A stretch of DNA of 64,000 nt from Cannabis sativa (GCF_029168945.1 NC_083603.1:12276001-12340000), one strand, 5' to 3'; shown: positions 22,336 through 35,530, counted from the stretch's first letter. Made by a program: numbers and translations. Notes: generated by a model not told the origin, from the letters alone.

Positions 22336-24395
22336 TGTAATGACCGCTCTAGTAATGTGATTAGAAAAGGCAATTAGCACTAATTTTTATTATTTTTATT
22401 ATTATTTGTGAATTAATTTTAAATGTGGACCCAATATTTAGAAATAAATATTAGAGTTATAATTTCTCAATTCTGGAGATTTTATTAAACTCTAGGGGTA
22501 TTATTTAGCTTATATGTGAAATATGTTAATTTTGTAATTTTTGCTCGGCGATAACGGAAAATGCGATGGATGGCTAGATTGATCACATGGGTAAGTTTAG
22601 AACCCTATTTCATAGTGAGAAATAATTTAGAGAAAATAAATTATCGGGATTGAGCGGGGTTATGGAATTGACCATTTTACCCCTAGCTTTAGAAATACCC
22701 TAGTTTTAAGTCTAAGGGCATTTTAGTCATTTGCTAATAAATGGAATAGGTGGTTGTCCCTTTAGTTGACACCTAGCATTTAAGTTAGAAAGAGTTAAGT
22801 AATTAACTCATTTTCATTTGAAAAATAAAGGAAAAACAAAGAAAAATCAAAAATCAAGAGAAGCTCTCTCTTCTCTCTTTCTCTCTTCGAAGGCAGCAAG
22901 GGCAAGGGGTTTTGGGAGCTGAAATTCTGTGTTTTCAGCAAAGGATTCAAGAGGAATCAAGACAAGGTAACCCTAGTTCTTCTCCCCTTAAGTTTTTGAA
23001 GTTTTAGTTTAGTTTCACTATGAATTTCTAGGTTTAGTGGCTGTTGGGTTTTGAAATGCTTGGGGTTCAATTTCTGGGGTTAATTTGAGTCAATCTAAGT
23101 CCCTAGCTACTGGTTTTGATGCTTGTGAATGGTTTTAAGCAAGCTTGAGTTTTGAAACTCAAGCTTTGTTCATTAATGGCAACTTGAGTTGTAATGGTTT
23201 ATTCTGTGAATTACTGCCTGGAAATCATTGTGTATGCATTGTATAGGTATACTGGAGAGTTTGGAAAGGTTTGGGCTTGATTTGAATTAAGGGGGATGAT
23301 TTTTGGTTCCCAGCAGCAGAACCGAAATTCCGGTTCTGGGAGGCTGTACCAGCCTGGTCGACCGGTTGGTGACCCAGAACCGGATTGCCGGTTGGGAACC
23401 GGTCTGCCTGTTGGGGGAATTTCTAGAACCCTAGTTTTGGCCAATTTTGAGATATTTAGGGTATTGCCATGAGGTTTATCGATAGGAAAACTTTTAGTTT
23501 CAAGTTTAGGTCCCGGAAAGTGATTAGCGAGTCACTCATCTGTGTTGCTATTATTGTGATTAGGGCATCCATCTAGCACGTGAATTCCGTTCAGGTCGGC
23601 CAGCACACTTGAATTCGGAAAACAGGTAAGAACTGTGTATAATGTATGATGTGATTATCTGAATGTGTGTATATGTATTTATATATGCATGCTTGAATTA
23701 TGTTAAGCACTACCAACACTTGTATGAATAAGTTATAGAGTGTATTGGTATAGTGATTGTGAGTACGATACAGTGATACCAACACAAGCATGGGAAAATG
23801 CTAAGGTGTGTGGTACATCACTCAGTGTTACTCAGTGATCGGGATAAACCCTACCAACACTCGTACAGTGAGGTACGATGTGTATGTGGTATAGTGGTTG
23901 TACCCTGGTATTGAACGTTCATACTCATCTGTTAAGCTCTGTAAATAGGTGTATGGGCGCCTATTTACAGGTCAGAAATTATATGGTATGTTATATGCAT
24001 TTCTTACTTAGTCTGTTGACTCACAGTTTCTGCTTCTATGTGTAGGTAAAGGAAAGGCGAAGGCTGAACAGGAGTGAACCTGAGCTCGGGTGAGGTTGTA
24101 CATGTCAAGCGGCGCGACCTGGAGTGTTCGGTCTCGGGACATCTGGGAGTTATATTTTGAAAGTCGCTGTGCGACCTGAAAATTATGTATTTTGAAATGT
24201 AAAGTTTAAAAAGTAAATTTTACAAAGTTTGAAATCGGGATCTCGGGATTCGTAAATATTATATTATATTACAAAGTTTAATGTTTAAAGCAAAAGTTTT
24301 AATTTGACACATTTTTCGAGAAATTTCTTTGATTAGCAAAGATTGCACAATAATTGAAAAAGCACTGTAGCGTGCCTTAGCATTAGGGCGTTACA
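22336..24395 (+). repeat. Gypsy-2 5' LTR
   Basis: TGTAATGACC to GGGCGTTACA, about 2060 bp. It contains a CT-rich tract near 22862-22890 and CCGGTT palindromes at about 23317-23405. Confidence 0.93.
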
Positions 24396-24399
24396 ATTT

Positions 24400-24412
24400 T
24401 GGTATCAGAGCC
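24400..24412 (+). other. Primer binding site of gypsy-2
   Basis: TGGTATCAGAGCC, complementary to initiator tRNA-Met, 4 bp after the 5' LTR. Confidence 0.9.
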
Positions 24413-24667
24413 GCCAGGTTTGTTTACCGAAGCTTGTTATGACATGTACAATCTTCATCAGAGAAAGCTCGGTTCACGGTTCAGTAAGCCCGTACTTGTT
24501 TAGTATTTTAAATGAATGTGAAAGCATGTTAGGAAGCATATTAGATTTAAATATATTTCTTTAAAAAGAAAAGAAAGTGTGTTGCCTTTAAGTTATTAAA
24601 AGCGGTGTTAATTTTGATCGCTGTCTAACCTGCCTGGCTTATGGATTCGCAGGCTAAGTCCTATTAA

Positions 24668-27600
24668 ATGGACGCCCCGCGAAATACAAGAAGTCAGGGT
24701 GGCATGGTTGAGACCGGAGGCGGTCAGGGGAATCCTCAAAATCCTCGTGGTCGCGGCCGTGGCCGAGGCAGAGCTCAGGGTGGTCGCCATGTAAATCCAC
24801 CTCAAGCTCCTCCTGATTGGGAGCAAAGATTTGCTGAGATGCAAGATAGAATCCGCCAGCAAGATGAAGAGATTCAAAGGTTGAGGCAGCAGGGTCCTCC
24901 TGCCGTGCCTCCTCAAGTGGTTCAAGCCGTTGCAGTTCCTGCGGTGCCAGCAGAACAACCTGTTGTTGGCAACCGTATGGAGCCGTTGTATGAAAGATTC
25001 CGGAAACAAGCACCTCCAGTGTTTCTGGGAGGCCCTGATGTGATGAAGGCCGAGCAGTGGCTTTCAGTGATTGAACGCATCCTTAATTTTATGGGAGTGG
25101 TTGGAAATGACCGGGTAACTTGTGCCACTTTTCAGTTTCAGGAAGACGCTCTCGTGTGGTGGGAGTTAATAACCCTCACTCGAGATGTCACGCTGATGAC
25201 CTGGGAAGAATTCAAGGAGTTGTTTAACTCCAAGTATTACAATGAAGCAGTCCGCAGTGCAAAACGGAAAGAGTTCACTGAACTAGTTCAATCTGAGGGA
25301 ATGTCGGTTACAGAGTATAAGACAAAGTTTGACCGTTTGGCCAAGCTTGCAGCGGGAATTGTCCCAACCGACTTCAGTAAGAAAGAGAAATACTTGGCGG
25401 GTTTGAGTGCAAAGATTAGACATGATCTGGTTATTACTACTACTGAGGCAACCACTTATGCAGAGATGGTTGAAAAGGCTTTGAGAGCCGAGGGTGCGGT
25501 GAAATTCCTTCAGGAGCCCCGGGTGACTCCGAGTGTTGGTGGAACCCCCACTATTCCTACTCCTGTTTATGGTAGGGATGGTGGTGACTCCACCACCGAG
25601 CAGAAAAGAAAAGTTGTTCCAGCTTCTGGTGGCTCGGGGCAAAGTAAGCGGTTCCGTGGGAACCAAGGCAGAGGAGGACGCCAGGGTTACTCTTATCCTG
25701 AGTGTCCAAGGTGTAAGAAACATCATCCGGGAGAATGTAACCGGAAGACATGCTTCCTGTGTGGCATGGTGGGGCATTTCAAGAAAGATTGCCCCCAGGC
25801 AAAGAAAGAGGAGCCGAAAGCTGAGGTGAAACCAGTTCCTGCTCGTGTGTTTGCCATTACCCAAGCTGATGCTGCAGCCAGTCCTTCTGTTGTGACAGGT
25901 CAGCTTCCCGTCAACAACTTATTATTTACAGTATTATTTGACTCGGGAGCTACACGTTCATATGTGGCTACAAGAGTGATTGATCTTTTGGGTAGGCCTT
26001 GTGATATTTTAGAAAGAGGGTTTGGAACCCTAATGCCTAGCGGGGAATTGGTTATCTCTAATAGGCGCATTAGGTCTATGCCAATTAGGATCGAAGATAG
26101 GGAATTGAGTACTGATCTCATAGAATTGAAACTAACTGAGTTTGATATTATACTGGGAATGGATTTTCTATCCAAGTATTCGGCCAGTATAGATTGTAGG
26201 CGTAAAATGGTGACTTTTCAGCCAGAAGGTGAAGATCCATTTGTTTATGTTGGATCAGTTCAGGGGTCTCGGATTCCGGTTATTTCTGTGCTGAGGGCTA
26301 GAGATTTACTATGCGATGGTTGTGTAGGATTTCTAGCGGTGGTATTTGACTCCAGCAGACCTGAAACATTTGGGCCTGAGGTAGTCCGGGTGGTGAAAGA
26401 TTTTCTTGATGTGTTTCCCGAAGAGTTGCCGGGATTGCCGCCACAGCGAGAGATTGATTTTGTAATTGATTTGGCACCTGGAGTTGAACCTGTTTCTAAA
26501 GCTCCGCATAGGATGGCTCCAGCAGAACTCAAGGAGCTTAAGTTACAACTTCAGGGGATGCTTGACATTGGGTTTATTCGACCCAGTGTATCGCCCTGGG
26601 GAGCTCCGGTTCTTTTTGTGAAAAAGAAAGATGGTTCCCTCAGAATGTGTATTGATTATCGGGAACTAAACAAGCTGACGATTAAGAACAAGTACCCGTT
26701 GCCTAGGATCGATGATCTGTTCGATCAGCTTCAGGGAAAGACAGTGTTTTCGAAGATTGATTTACGGTCGGGTTATCATCAACTCAGAATTCGGGAGGAG
26801 GACATACCGAAAACTGCTTTTAGAACCAGATATGGGCAATATGAGTTTCTGGTAATGTCGTTCGGATTGACTAATGCTCCTGCGGCCTTTATGGATCTCA
26901 TGAATAGGGTATTCAAGGATTTCCTCGATAACTGCGTTATAGTATTTATCGATGACATTCTTGTATACTCTCAATCAGAAGAGGAGCACGAGCATCATCT
27001 TCGAATGGTGTTACAGCGACTTAGGGATCACAAGCTGTATTCCAAGTTCAAAAAGTGCGAATTCTGGTTGTCTGAAGTGTCCTTCCTGGGACACATTGTT
27101 GGAAAGAATGGAATTATGGTTGATCCAAATAAGATAGAATCGGTGAAGAATTGGCTGAGGCCCAAGTCTGTGACGGAAGTTTGAAGTTTTCTCGGGTTAG
27201 CAGGATATTATCGACGTTTCGTCGAAGCATTTTCTAAACTTTCTATGCCCCTAACCGAATTGACCAAGAAAAATCAGAGATTTTTGTGGTCAGATAAGTG
27301 TGAGTCAAGCTTTCAGGAGTTGAAGCAACGTTTGATAACAGCTCCGGTGTTAGCTTTGCCATCAGATCAAGAGAAATTTGTTGTTTATTGTGATGCATCC
27401 AGACAGGGTCTGGGATGTGTTCTGATGCAAGCTGACAGAGTCATAGCCTATGCCTCTCGTCAACTGAAGGATTATGAGCAGCGTTACCCAACTCATGATT
27501 TAGAGCTCGCTGCTGTGGTTTTTGCTTTGAAGATTTGGCGACATTATCTTTACGGTGAAAAGTGTGAGATTTATACTGATCATAAGAGTCTTAAATACTT

Positions 27601-29304
27601 TTTCACCCAGAAAGATTTGAATATGAGGCAGAGAAGGTGGCTGGAGTTGGTTAAAGACTACGATTGTGAAATACTGTATCACCCCGGGAAAGCCAATGTT
27701 GTGGCCGATGCTCTAAGCAGAAAAGGTCCCGGTCAAGTGTGTACTACGGTTATGATAGCCCCTCAACTAGCCTCGGAAATGGTTAGTGTAGGAATTGAGT
27801 TCGTGGTCGGGAAATTACATAATTTGACACTCCAATCTGATCTGTTGGAGAGAATCAGAAAGGCACAACTGGAAGATCCCGAGCTAGTTAAAGTTCGAGA
27901 CGAAGTAGTGGCTGGTCGGCCTAGAGGCTTTTCAGTCTCGAGCAGTGGAATGTTGTTATATAAAGCTCGAGTTTGTGTTCCTAGTGTTGATGAGCTTAAG
28001 AAAGAAATACTTGATGAAGCTCACACCACGCCTTATTCGTTGCATCCGGGAACCACCAAGATGTATCAGGATTTGAAACCCTACTTCTGGTGGTATGGGA
28101 TGAAAAGAGATGTGGTGGACTATGTGTCCAAGTGTTTAACCTGCCAGCAGATTAAGGCTGAACATCAGAGGCCGGCAGGGTTATTGCAACCTTTAGTCCT
28201 TCCAGAATGGAAGTGGGAGGACATCGCAATGGACTTTGTAACTGGTTTGCCTAGAACTACGGAATGTATGATTCTGTTTGGGTTATCGTGGATAGATTCA
28301 CAAAGTCAGCTCACTTCCTACCAGTGAAAGTTACATATTCAGTGGATCAGTATGCTGAATTGTATGTGAAGGAAATAGTTCGTCTCCACGGAGCCCCTAA
28401 ATCTATTGTGTCAGATAGGGATCCAAAGTTCACATCGAAATTTTGGGTAAGTCTTCAGAAGGCTATGGGTACCTAGTTAAAGTTTAGTACAGCCTTTCAC
28501 CCTCAGACTGATGGTCAGTCAGAAAGAACTATCCAGATCTTGGAAGATTTGCTGCGAGCCTGTGTCATGGACTTTGAGGGTTCATGGAGTAAGTATTTGC
28601 CTTTAATTGAATTCTCCTACAACAACAGCTACCAAAGTACAATAGGGATGGCTCCCTATGAGATGTTATATGGTAGAAAATGTCGTTCTCCTATTCATTG
28701 GGACGAGACAGGAGAAAGGAAGTACCTGGGTCCAGAGTTAGTGCAGAGGACCAATGAAGCCATTGATAAGATCAAGGCTCGGATGCTTGCTTCTCAAAGC
28801 AGGCAGAAAAGTTATGCTGATCCGAAGCGCAGAGATGTTACATTTCAGGCAGGGGAACATGTTTTCCTGCGGGTTTCACCAATGAAGGGTATTAGGCGCT
28901 TCGGGAAGAAGGGTAAGTTAAGCCCTAGGTTCATTGGGCCATTTCAGATACTCGAGAAGGTCGGGCAGGTAGCGTATCGGCTAGCCTTACCACCAGCTTT
29001 ATCAGCTGTTCATGACGTATTTCACATCTCTATGTTAAGGAAATACGTGTCAGACCCGACTCATGTCTTGAGTTATGAAGCCCTTGAACTACAACCATAC
29101 TTATCCTATGAAGAGCAGCCTCTTCAGATTTTGGATAGAAAAGATAAGGTTCTTCACAACAAGACTATTGCACTGGTTAAGGTGCTCTGGACGAACAGTA
29201 AGGTGGAAGAAGCCACCTGGGAATTGGAGTCAGATATGAGGACTCAACACCCAGAGCTATTCAGGTTAGATTTCGGGGACGAAATCCTATTAACGGGGCG
29301 ATAA
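24668..29304 (+). pseudogene. Gypsy-2 gag-pol polyprotein, three lesions
   Basis: ATG 24668 opens an 838-codon frame: gag with an Arg/Gly-rich N-terminus, an intact CCHC knuckle ([14 protein letters not shown]), protease DSGAT and RT with FIDDIL. It is closed by TGA at 27182, where gypsy-1 has a readable codon (likely CGA to TGA). The frame continues through RNase H and integrase HHCC (27245-28260). A small deletion shifts it near 28262, within the integrase core after [14 protein letters not shown] at 28474 breaks the shifted frame, and the rest (28540-29304) gives the integrase end and chromodomain-like tail. The gag-protease-RT half could still be translated as one product. Confidence 0.93.
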
Positions 29305-29305
29305 T

Positions 29306-31373
29306 TGTAATGACCGCTCTAGTAATGTGATTAGAAAAGGCAATTAGCACTAATTTTTATTATTTTATTATTATTTGTGAATTAATTTTAAATGTGGACC
29401 CAATATTTAGAAATAAATATTAGAGTTATAATTTCTCAATTCTGGAGATTTTATTAAACTCTAGGGGTATTATTTAGCTTATATGTGAAATATGTTAATT
29501 TTGTAATTTTTGCTCGGCAATAACGGAAAATGCGATGGATGGCTAGATTGATCACATGGGTAAGTTTAGAACCCTATTTCATAGTGAGAAATAATTTAGA
29601 GAAAATAAATTATCGGGATTGAGCGGGGTTATGGAATTGACCATTTTACCCCTAGCTTTAGAAATACCCTGGTTTTAAGTCTAAGGGCATTTTAGTCATT
29701 TGCTAATAAATGGAATAGGTGGCTGTCCCTTTAGTTGACACCTAGCATTTAAGTTAGAAAGAGTTAAGTAATTAACTCATTTTCATTTGAAAAATAAAGG
29801 AAAAACAAAGAAAAATCAAAAATCAAGAGAAGCTCTCTCTTCTCTCTTTCTCTCTTCGAAGGCAGCAAGGGCAAGGGGTTTTGGGAGCTGAAATTCTGTG
29901 TTTTCAGCAAAGGATTCAAGAGGAATCAAGACAAGGTAACCCTAGTTCTTCTCCCCTTAAGTTTTTGAAGTTTTAGTTTAGTTTCACTATGAATTTCTAG
30001 GTTTAGTGGCTGTTTGGTTTTGAAATGCTTGGGGTTCAATTTCTGGGGTTAATTTGAGTCAATCTAAGTCCCTAGCTACTGGTTTTGATGCTTGTGAATG
30101 GTTTTAAGCAAGCTTGAGTTTTGAAACTCAAGCTTTGTTCATTAATGGCAACTTGAGTTGTAATGGTTTATTCTGTGAATTACTGCCTGAAAATCATTGT
30201 GTATGCATTGTATAGGTATACTGTTGAGTTTGGAAAGGTTTGGGCTTGATTTGAATTAAGGGGGATGATTTTTGGTTCCCAGCAGCAGAACCGGAATTCC
30301 GGTTCTGGGAGGCCTGTACCAACCGGTCGACCGGTTGGTGACCTAGAACCGGATTGCCGGTTGGGAACCGGTCTGCCTGTTGGGGGAATTTCCAGAACCC
30401 TAGTTTTGGCCAATTTTGAGATATTTAGGGTATTGCCATGAGGTTTATCGATAGGGAAACTTTTAGTTTCAAGTTTAGGTCCCGGAAAGTGATTAGCGAG
30501 TCACTCATCTGTGTTGCTATTATTGTGATTAGGGCATCCATCTAGCACGTGAATTCCGTTCAGGTCGGCCAGCACACTTGAATTCGAAAAACAGGTAAGA
30601 ACTGTGTATAATGTATGATGTGATTATCTGAATGTGTGTATATGTATTTATATATGCATGCTTGAATTATGTTAAGCACTACCAACACTTGTATGAATAA
30701 GTTATAGAGTGTATTGGTATAGTGATTGTTGTGATTGTGAGTACGATACAGTGATACCAACACAAGCATGGGAAAATGCTAAGGTGTGTGGTACATCACT
30801 CAGTGTTACTCAGTGATCGGGATAAACCCTACCAACACTCGTACAGTGAGGTACGATGTGTATGTGGTATAGTGGTTGTACCCTGGTATTGAACGTTCAT
30901 ACTCATCTGTTAAGCTCTGTAAATAGGTGTATGGGCGCCTATTTACAGGTCGGAAATTATATGGTATGTTATATGCATTTCTTACTTAGTCTGTTGACTC
31001 ACAGTTTCTGCTTCTATGTGTAGGTAAAGGAAAGGCGAAGGCTGAACAGGAGTGAACCTGAGCTCGGGTGAGGTTGTACATGTCAAGCGGCGCGACCTGG
31101 AGTGTTCGGTCTCGGGACATCTGGGAGTTATATTTTGAAAGTCGCTGTGCGACCTGAAAATTATGTATTTTGAAATGTAAAGTTTAAAAAGTAAATTTTA
31201 CAAAGTTTGAAATCGGGATCCCGGGATTCGTAAATATTATATTATATTACAAAGTTTAATGTTTAAAGCAAAAGTTTTAATTTGACACCTTTTTCGAGAA
31301 ATTTCTTTGATTAGCAAAGATTGCACAATAATTGAAAAAGCACTGTAGCGTGCCTTAGCATTAGGGCGTTACA
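29306..31373 (+). repeat. Gypsy-2 3' LTR
   Basis: About 2068 bp, differing from the 5' LTR by scattered substitutions and a short GTGATTGTT duplication near 30725. It carries perfect palindromes at 30287-30306 (20 bp) and 30318-30339 (22 bp). Confidence 0.93.
30287..30362 (+). repeat. Palindrome cluster in the gypsy-2 3' LTR
   Basis: A 20-bp perfect palindrome (30287-30306, centred on GGAATTCC), a 22-bp perfect palindrome (30318-30339, centred on GGTCGACC), and AACCGG/CCGGTT arms with a 4-base loop (30347-30362). In the 5' LTR (about 23318-23393) the same cluster shows base changes that spoil the symmetry. Confidence 0.88.
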
Positions 31374-33016
31374 TGTAATTAGGCGCCCATACACCTAATT
31401 ACAAGGCTCAACAGATGAGTATGAACGTTCTAACTAGGATACGACCATGTACCACGTACCACATGCACTCAATATACCATCGTACTAGTGTAGGTAAGGT
31501 ATGGACCGCACCTCGAATACTGTTAAGTGTTGTACCACAGACACCTTGTACCTTTCTGTACAAGTGCAAGTAACACCACGATGTACTTTCAGACATCATA
31601 CACTTTACCAATGCACTCTGTACTGAACCGTACAAGTGTTGGTAGCATATAAGCATGCATATACAAATAACATATACATACACTCAGATATCCATATCAC
31701 ACATTATATACAGTTCTTATCTTCTTTCCGAATTCAAGTGTGATGGCCGACCTGAACGGAAAGTCTCGTGCTAGATGGATGCCCTAATCACATTATGAAA
31801 CCGGGTAAGTTTACATGAACAAAACCCTAATCCTGGGAAATCCAAAACCATAACCCTAGGTTTTGTCACACTCTCTAGGGATTATTCTAACTCTGGAAAT
31901 GGGGAAACACCCAACCAAGGCACCGCAAAGACGAAAATTGAGAAAATGAAAGGCCCGGGGAACCCTGCCAAAACCGGCTAACCGGTTTTAGAGGCTCTGC
32001 AAACCAACTAGTTGGTTTGCACCAGTTTCCCAAAACCTTTCATTCCTTGCTCAATTCTCCACCAAATGCAATCAAACCTTCCAAAGTACCTAATTAGGTA
32101 TACACAATATATTCCAGCCAAAAAATCACAGAACAAACCATTGAAACTCAACTTGCCATTAAAGATCAAAGCTTTGAACTCAAAGCTTAAACTTGCATAA
32201 AACCAACAACACACACTAAAACCAGCTGCTAGGAGTTAAAATCAACTCAAATGAACCTTAGGATTCGAACCCTAAACATTTCTAACCTTAACAACTCCCA
32301 TTTCACAAAATCACATATTCAAATTAAAGAAATAACTTCAAAATATAAGAAATTAATAGTTCTAGGGTTACCTTTGCTTAACACCACAGGAATTCAGCTA
32401 ACACTTCCTCAAATACTCCAGAAAAATCCCAGGTCTTCGCTGGTTCTTGCTAGGCTTGAAGAGGATGGAAAGAGAGAGGGATAATTGGGTTTTTCTTCTT
32501 CCTTTTCTTTTAATTAAATGATTCTAATTTAAATTTCTCTACAACTAAGTAATATTCAGCTGAATATTAATAAATGGACAGCTGCCATCTCCAAAAAGAA
32601 GCCACCTAATCACTTTTTTAAAATGACCAAAATGCCCTCTTGCTTAAATCTAAAGCCAACTTAATCCTAGGGGTAAAATGGTCAAAACCATAACCTCGAT
32701 CAAGCCCGGTATTCTATTTTCTCTAATATATTTCCCACTAAGAAATAAGGTTCTAAACTTACCCATGTGATCAAACTAGCCATCCATCGCATTTTCCGTT
32801 GTCGCCGAGCAAAAATTACAAAAATAACATATTTCACATATAAGCTAAATAATACCCCTAGAGTTTAATAAAATCTCCGAAATTGAGAAATTATAACTCT
32901 AATATTTATTTCTAAATTTTGGGGTCTACAAATAATTAATTCATAAATGATTATAAAATAATAGAAATTAGTGCTAATTGCCTTTACTAATCCAAATTAC
33001 TAAAACGATTATTACA
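31374..33016 (-). mobile_element. Solo LTR, part 2 (continues 21918-22335)
   Basis: Starts with the repeated TGTAA and ends ATTACA at 33016, followed by the duplication GACCC at 33017-33021. It contains AAACCGG/CCGGTTT arms at 31971-31988 and a perfect 22-bp palindrome at 31999-32020. Confidence 0.9.
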
Positions 33017-33021
33017 GACCC

Positions 33022-33668
33022 TCTAATTCCCAAGGCATCTCGAATCCCTTGTTTCACATCCATAGGGGTATTTCTACTGAAAAATATAAAAGATTTAAGT
33101 TTATTAACCTGTTGCCCTGACCAAGAACAAAACATTTCAATGCAATCCAGTAGCCTTTTGCTTCAGCTAGAGAGGCTTTACCCACCAAGATTAGGTCATT
33201 AGCAAAGAATTGTGGGATAGAGTGGGGCCACCCCGGGAAAGTTTAATGCCCCTGATTTTCCCATTACCCAAGGCTCTATCAAGAAGTCTCGACAGAATCT
33301 CAACCGCCCAAATAAAAAAGTAAGGTGAAAGAGAATCTCCCTCACGGAGACCACAAGTCAGAGTGATGTTCCCAACTTGACCAACATTAAGATACACATT
33401 CAGAGACGTAGTTGTAATATATTGGGAAACCCATTTACAGAACACCTCTGGCACCCCATAGCAATACAGATAATGGTTAACAAAATGGCAGCTCATCTTG
33501 TCATAGACTTTCATCAAATTAATTTTAATTGCTAACAAGCCTTCTTTATCCTTCTTTTTATTGAAAGAGTGAATGATTTTTTGTACGATAACATTATTAG
33601 TATGGGTACTTCTATTAGATACAAAGATAGCCTGAGTAGGACAAATAATCTGTGGGAGAATAGTGTTA
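33022..33668 (-). mobile_element. LINE-A, 5' part (RT fingers/palm), 5' truncated
   Basis: The minus strand reads from an RT start-like motif (CPTQAIFVSNRST, about 33640-33600) through a 115-codon frame (33191-33538) with KINLMKVYD and CGLREGDSLSPYFF (RT motif region). A one-base deletion follows just before the catalytic box. In the shifted frame the box reads FAND, where LINE-B has FADD, so the polymerase site is lost. The element stops at about 33668 without the upstream endonuclease, so it was 5' truncated. Confidence 0.85.
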
Positions 33669-34848
33669 CATTTTTTTTTTTTTAATTTTAGTAAAATTTT
33701 ATAATACTTAACTAAATAAAAATATTTGTGTAATTATAATTTTATTCAATTAAATGCTTTAATTTAACTTAGACTATGTATACTTTTACGTTTTGTTATA
33801 AATGCCAAACTTTTACATTTTGTTATAGACGCTGATAATAAATACTTATTTTATATTTTAAATCATTAATAAAATACATTATTGATTGAGCTGAGAGAAA
33901 AAAAAAGAGTAATTAAAGGTATTTAACATTTTACTATACTTTTTGTTAAAAAAAAAATACTACACTTATTTTCATCATAAACATTTTATTATAGTTAGTA
34001 ATAGTATCGTAAATACCGGTCAGATCTCTTGACATGACACAAAACTAATATGAGCCTAAGAGACACGGGCACGACCTAGTATGAAAAAATAAGAGTTTGG
34101 GCACGATACGGTAAATTGGCACAACACAATATAAAAAAAAAAAAAAATGAGTTCAAGTACAACACGACATGACAAGCTCAAAAACACAACATGTAAGCAT
34201 AAATGGATAGCCCAAACGCACCACATTAAAAATTCTTATAATAACAATAGTAATAATAATACATATGTATTTACTAAATTAATTTGTTATAGATAAAAAG
34301 TTATATAAAAATAATTGAAACTTAAAAAATACATATTATTTTATTCATTAACTCATTAATCATAAAAAAAAAATAGTGGAAAAATGAAACCCGAATTCAA
34401 GCCCGTATAAGAAAATAAGTTTACTTATTTATGAAAAACAAACTTTTCGAGTAAACCACGGCACAAGTCCTAGTTGGGCACAAAAATATAGGCTCATAGA
34501 TCGTGCCAGACTTACTCTTTAAAATATTAGTACGACACAACACAATTCACATACTTTTATGGGTCAACACGACACGAACCATATTATTGTAGACTTTTTA
34601 AAATATAGGTCAGGGCGACACATGTTTACTCCTATGCTCCCTAACCAAATTAAAATTAAAGAAATATATACAGTGTCGTAGAAAGTTTACGTTTGATATT
34701 GCATTTGTTAAAATAAAAGTGTGTTTAGCTAGAGAATAGGGGTGTTCATAAAATACCCAATTTGTACTATCCAATCTAATCTAATCTACAAAGTGAGAAT
34801 ATCCGTACTTGTGCAGATCGGATTAGATTAGAAAATTCAAAATCCATA
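33669..34848. other. AT-rich intergenic DNA with GGCACGAC-type repeats
   Basis: No gene seen. Between about 34020 and 34640 words such as GGGCACGA, GGCACAAC, ACGACACGA recur on both strands, as in degenerate foldback elements of plants. I could not define ends or a duplication. Confidence 0.4.
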
Positions 34849-34856
34849 CTTGTGCT

Positions 34857-35084
34857 CAGGGACGGACCCACTACTAATTATGTGGGGGCTATAGCCCCCA
34901 CTAATAAAAATATTGTATTTTAAAAAATTAAATGTATTTTTTTAATTTGATAATTATAGATTAAGATAGTAGAAAAATCTCCACAAAATTAAATAAATTT
35001 ATTGAGAGTGATTATAATGTAAGTATAAATATTTTTTAATGATAAATAAGCCCCCACAAAGTAAAATTTTTGGATCCGTCACTG
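34857..35084. mobile_element. hAT-type MITE
   Basis: A 228-bp element with terminal inverted repeats (CAGGGACGGACCCA at the left, complement of TGGATCCGTCACTG at the right) and an exact 8-bp duplication CTTGTGCT (34849-34856, 35085-35092). Inner inverted repeats GGGGGCT/AGCCCCC are also present. The 8-bp duplication and CAGGG...CACTG ends fit hAT. No transposase. Confidence 0.88.
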
Positions 35085-35463
35085 CTTGTGCTAGATGTTG
35101 ATTGACATGTAAAAATAATCAGTTCAATACAATCTACGCATATACATATTTTTAAAAAATTATTTACAACTAATATTTTAATGTAAAAAATAGTAATTTA
35201 AAAATTTAATAGATATGATACAAATATATTTAAAAATTTGATAAATTAAATATATATTTTATTCTTATATATAAGAAAAATTTAATTTAAAATAAAATTA
35301 AATAATTTCTTTCTATATTAAATTTATTTTTCTTCCTTTGAATTTCATATTTTTATTTTATTTATTTTATTATGTTGTTGAAGAGATATAACAACAATAA
35401 TTTATTTTATTTAGTTGTTAATGATGTTAAATAATATTTTTTTTTTAATAAATATTGGACAAT

Positions 35464-35530
35464 TTTTTTTTTTGAAGAAAAGCGTATTATATAAATGATA
35501 AACGGTTAGACCTCTCGGTCATTATATAAA
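35464..35530 (-). mobile_element. Very short LINE 3'-end fragment
   Basis: A T run followed by GAAGAAAAGCGT and GACCTCTCGGTCATTA, matching the 3' end of LINE-B at 43984-44047 (GACCTCGCGGTCATTA). Flanks AAATATTGGACAA and AAATATTAAACAA may be a diverged duplication. An insertion this short shows extreme 5' truncation. Confidence 0.7.

Larger units (their letters stand above)
22336..31373 (+). mobile_element. Gypsy-2: Ty3/gypsy chromovirus, full length, lightly damaged
   Basis: Two LTRs (22336-24395, 29306-31373) that read as nearly identical, flanked by the duplication TGTAA (22331-22335, 31374-31378). The internal region has the same organisation as gypsy-1, with only one stop, one frameshift and one further stop. 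It is inserted in a related minus-strand solo LTR. LTR similarity and few lesions suggest it is the youngest gypsy copy here. Confidence 0.95.
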
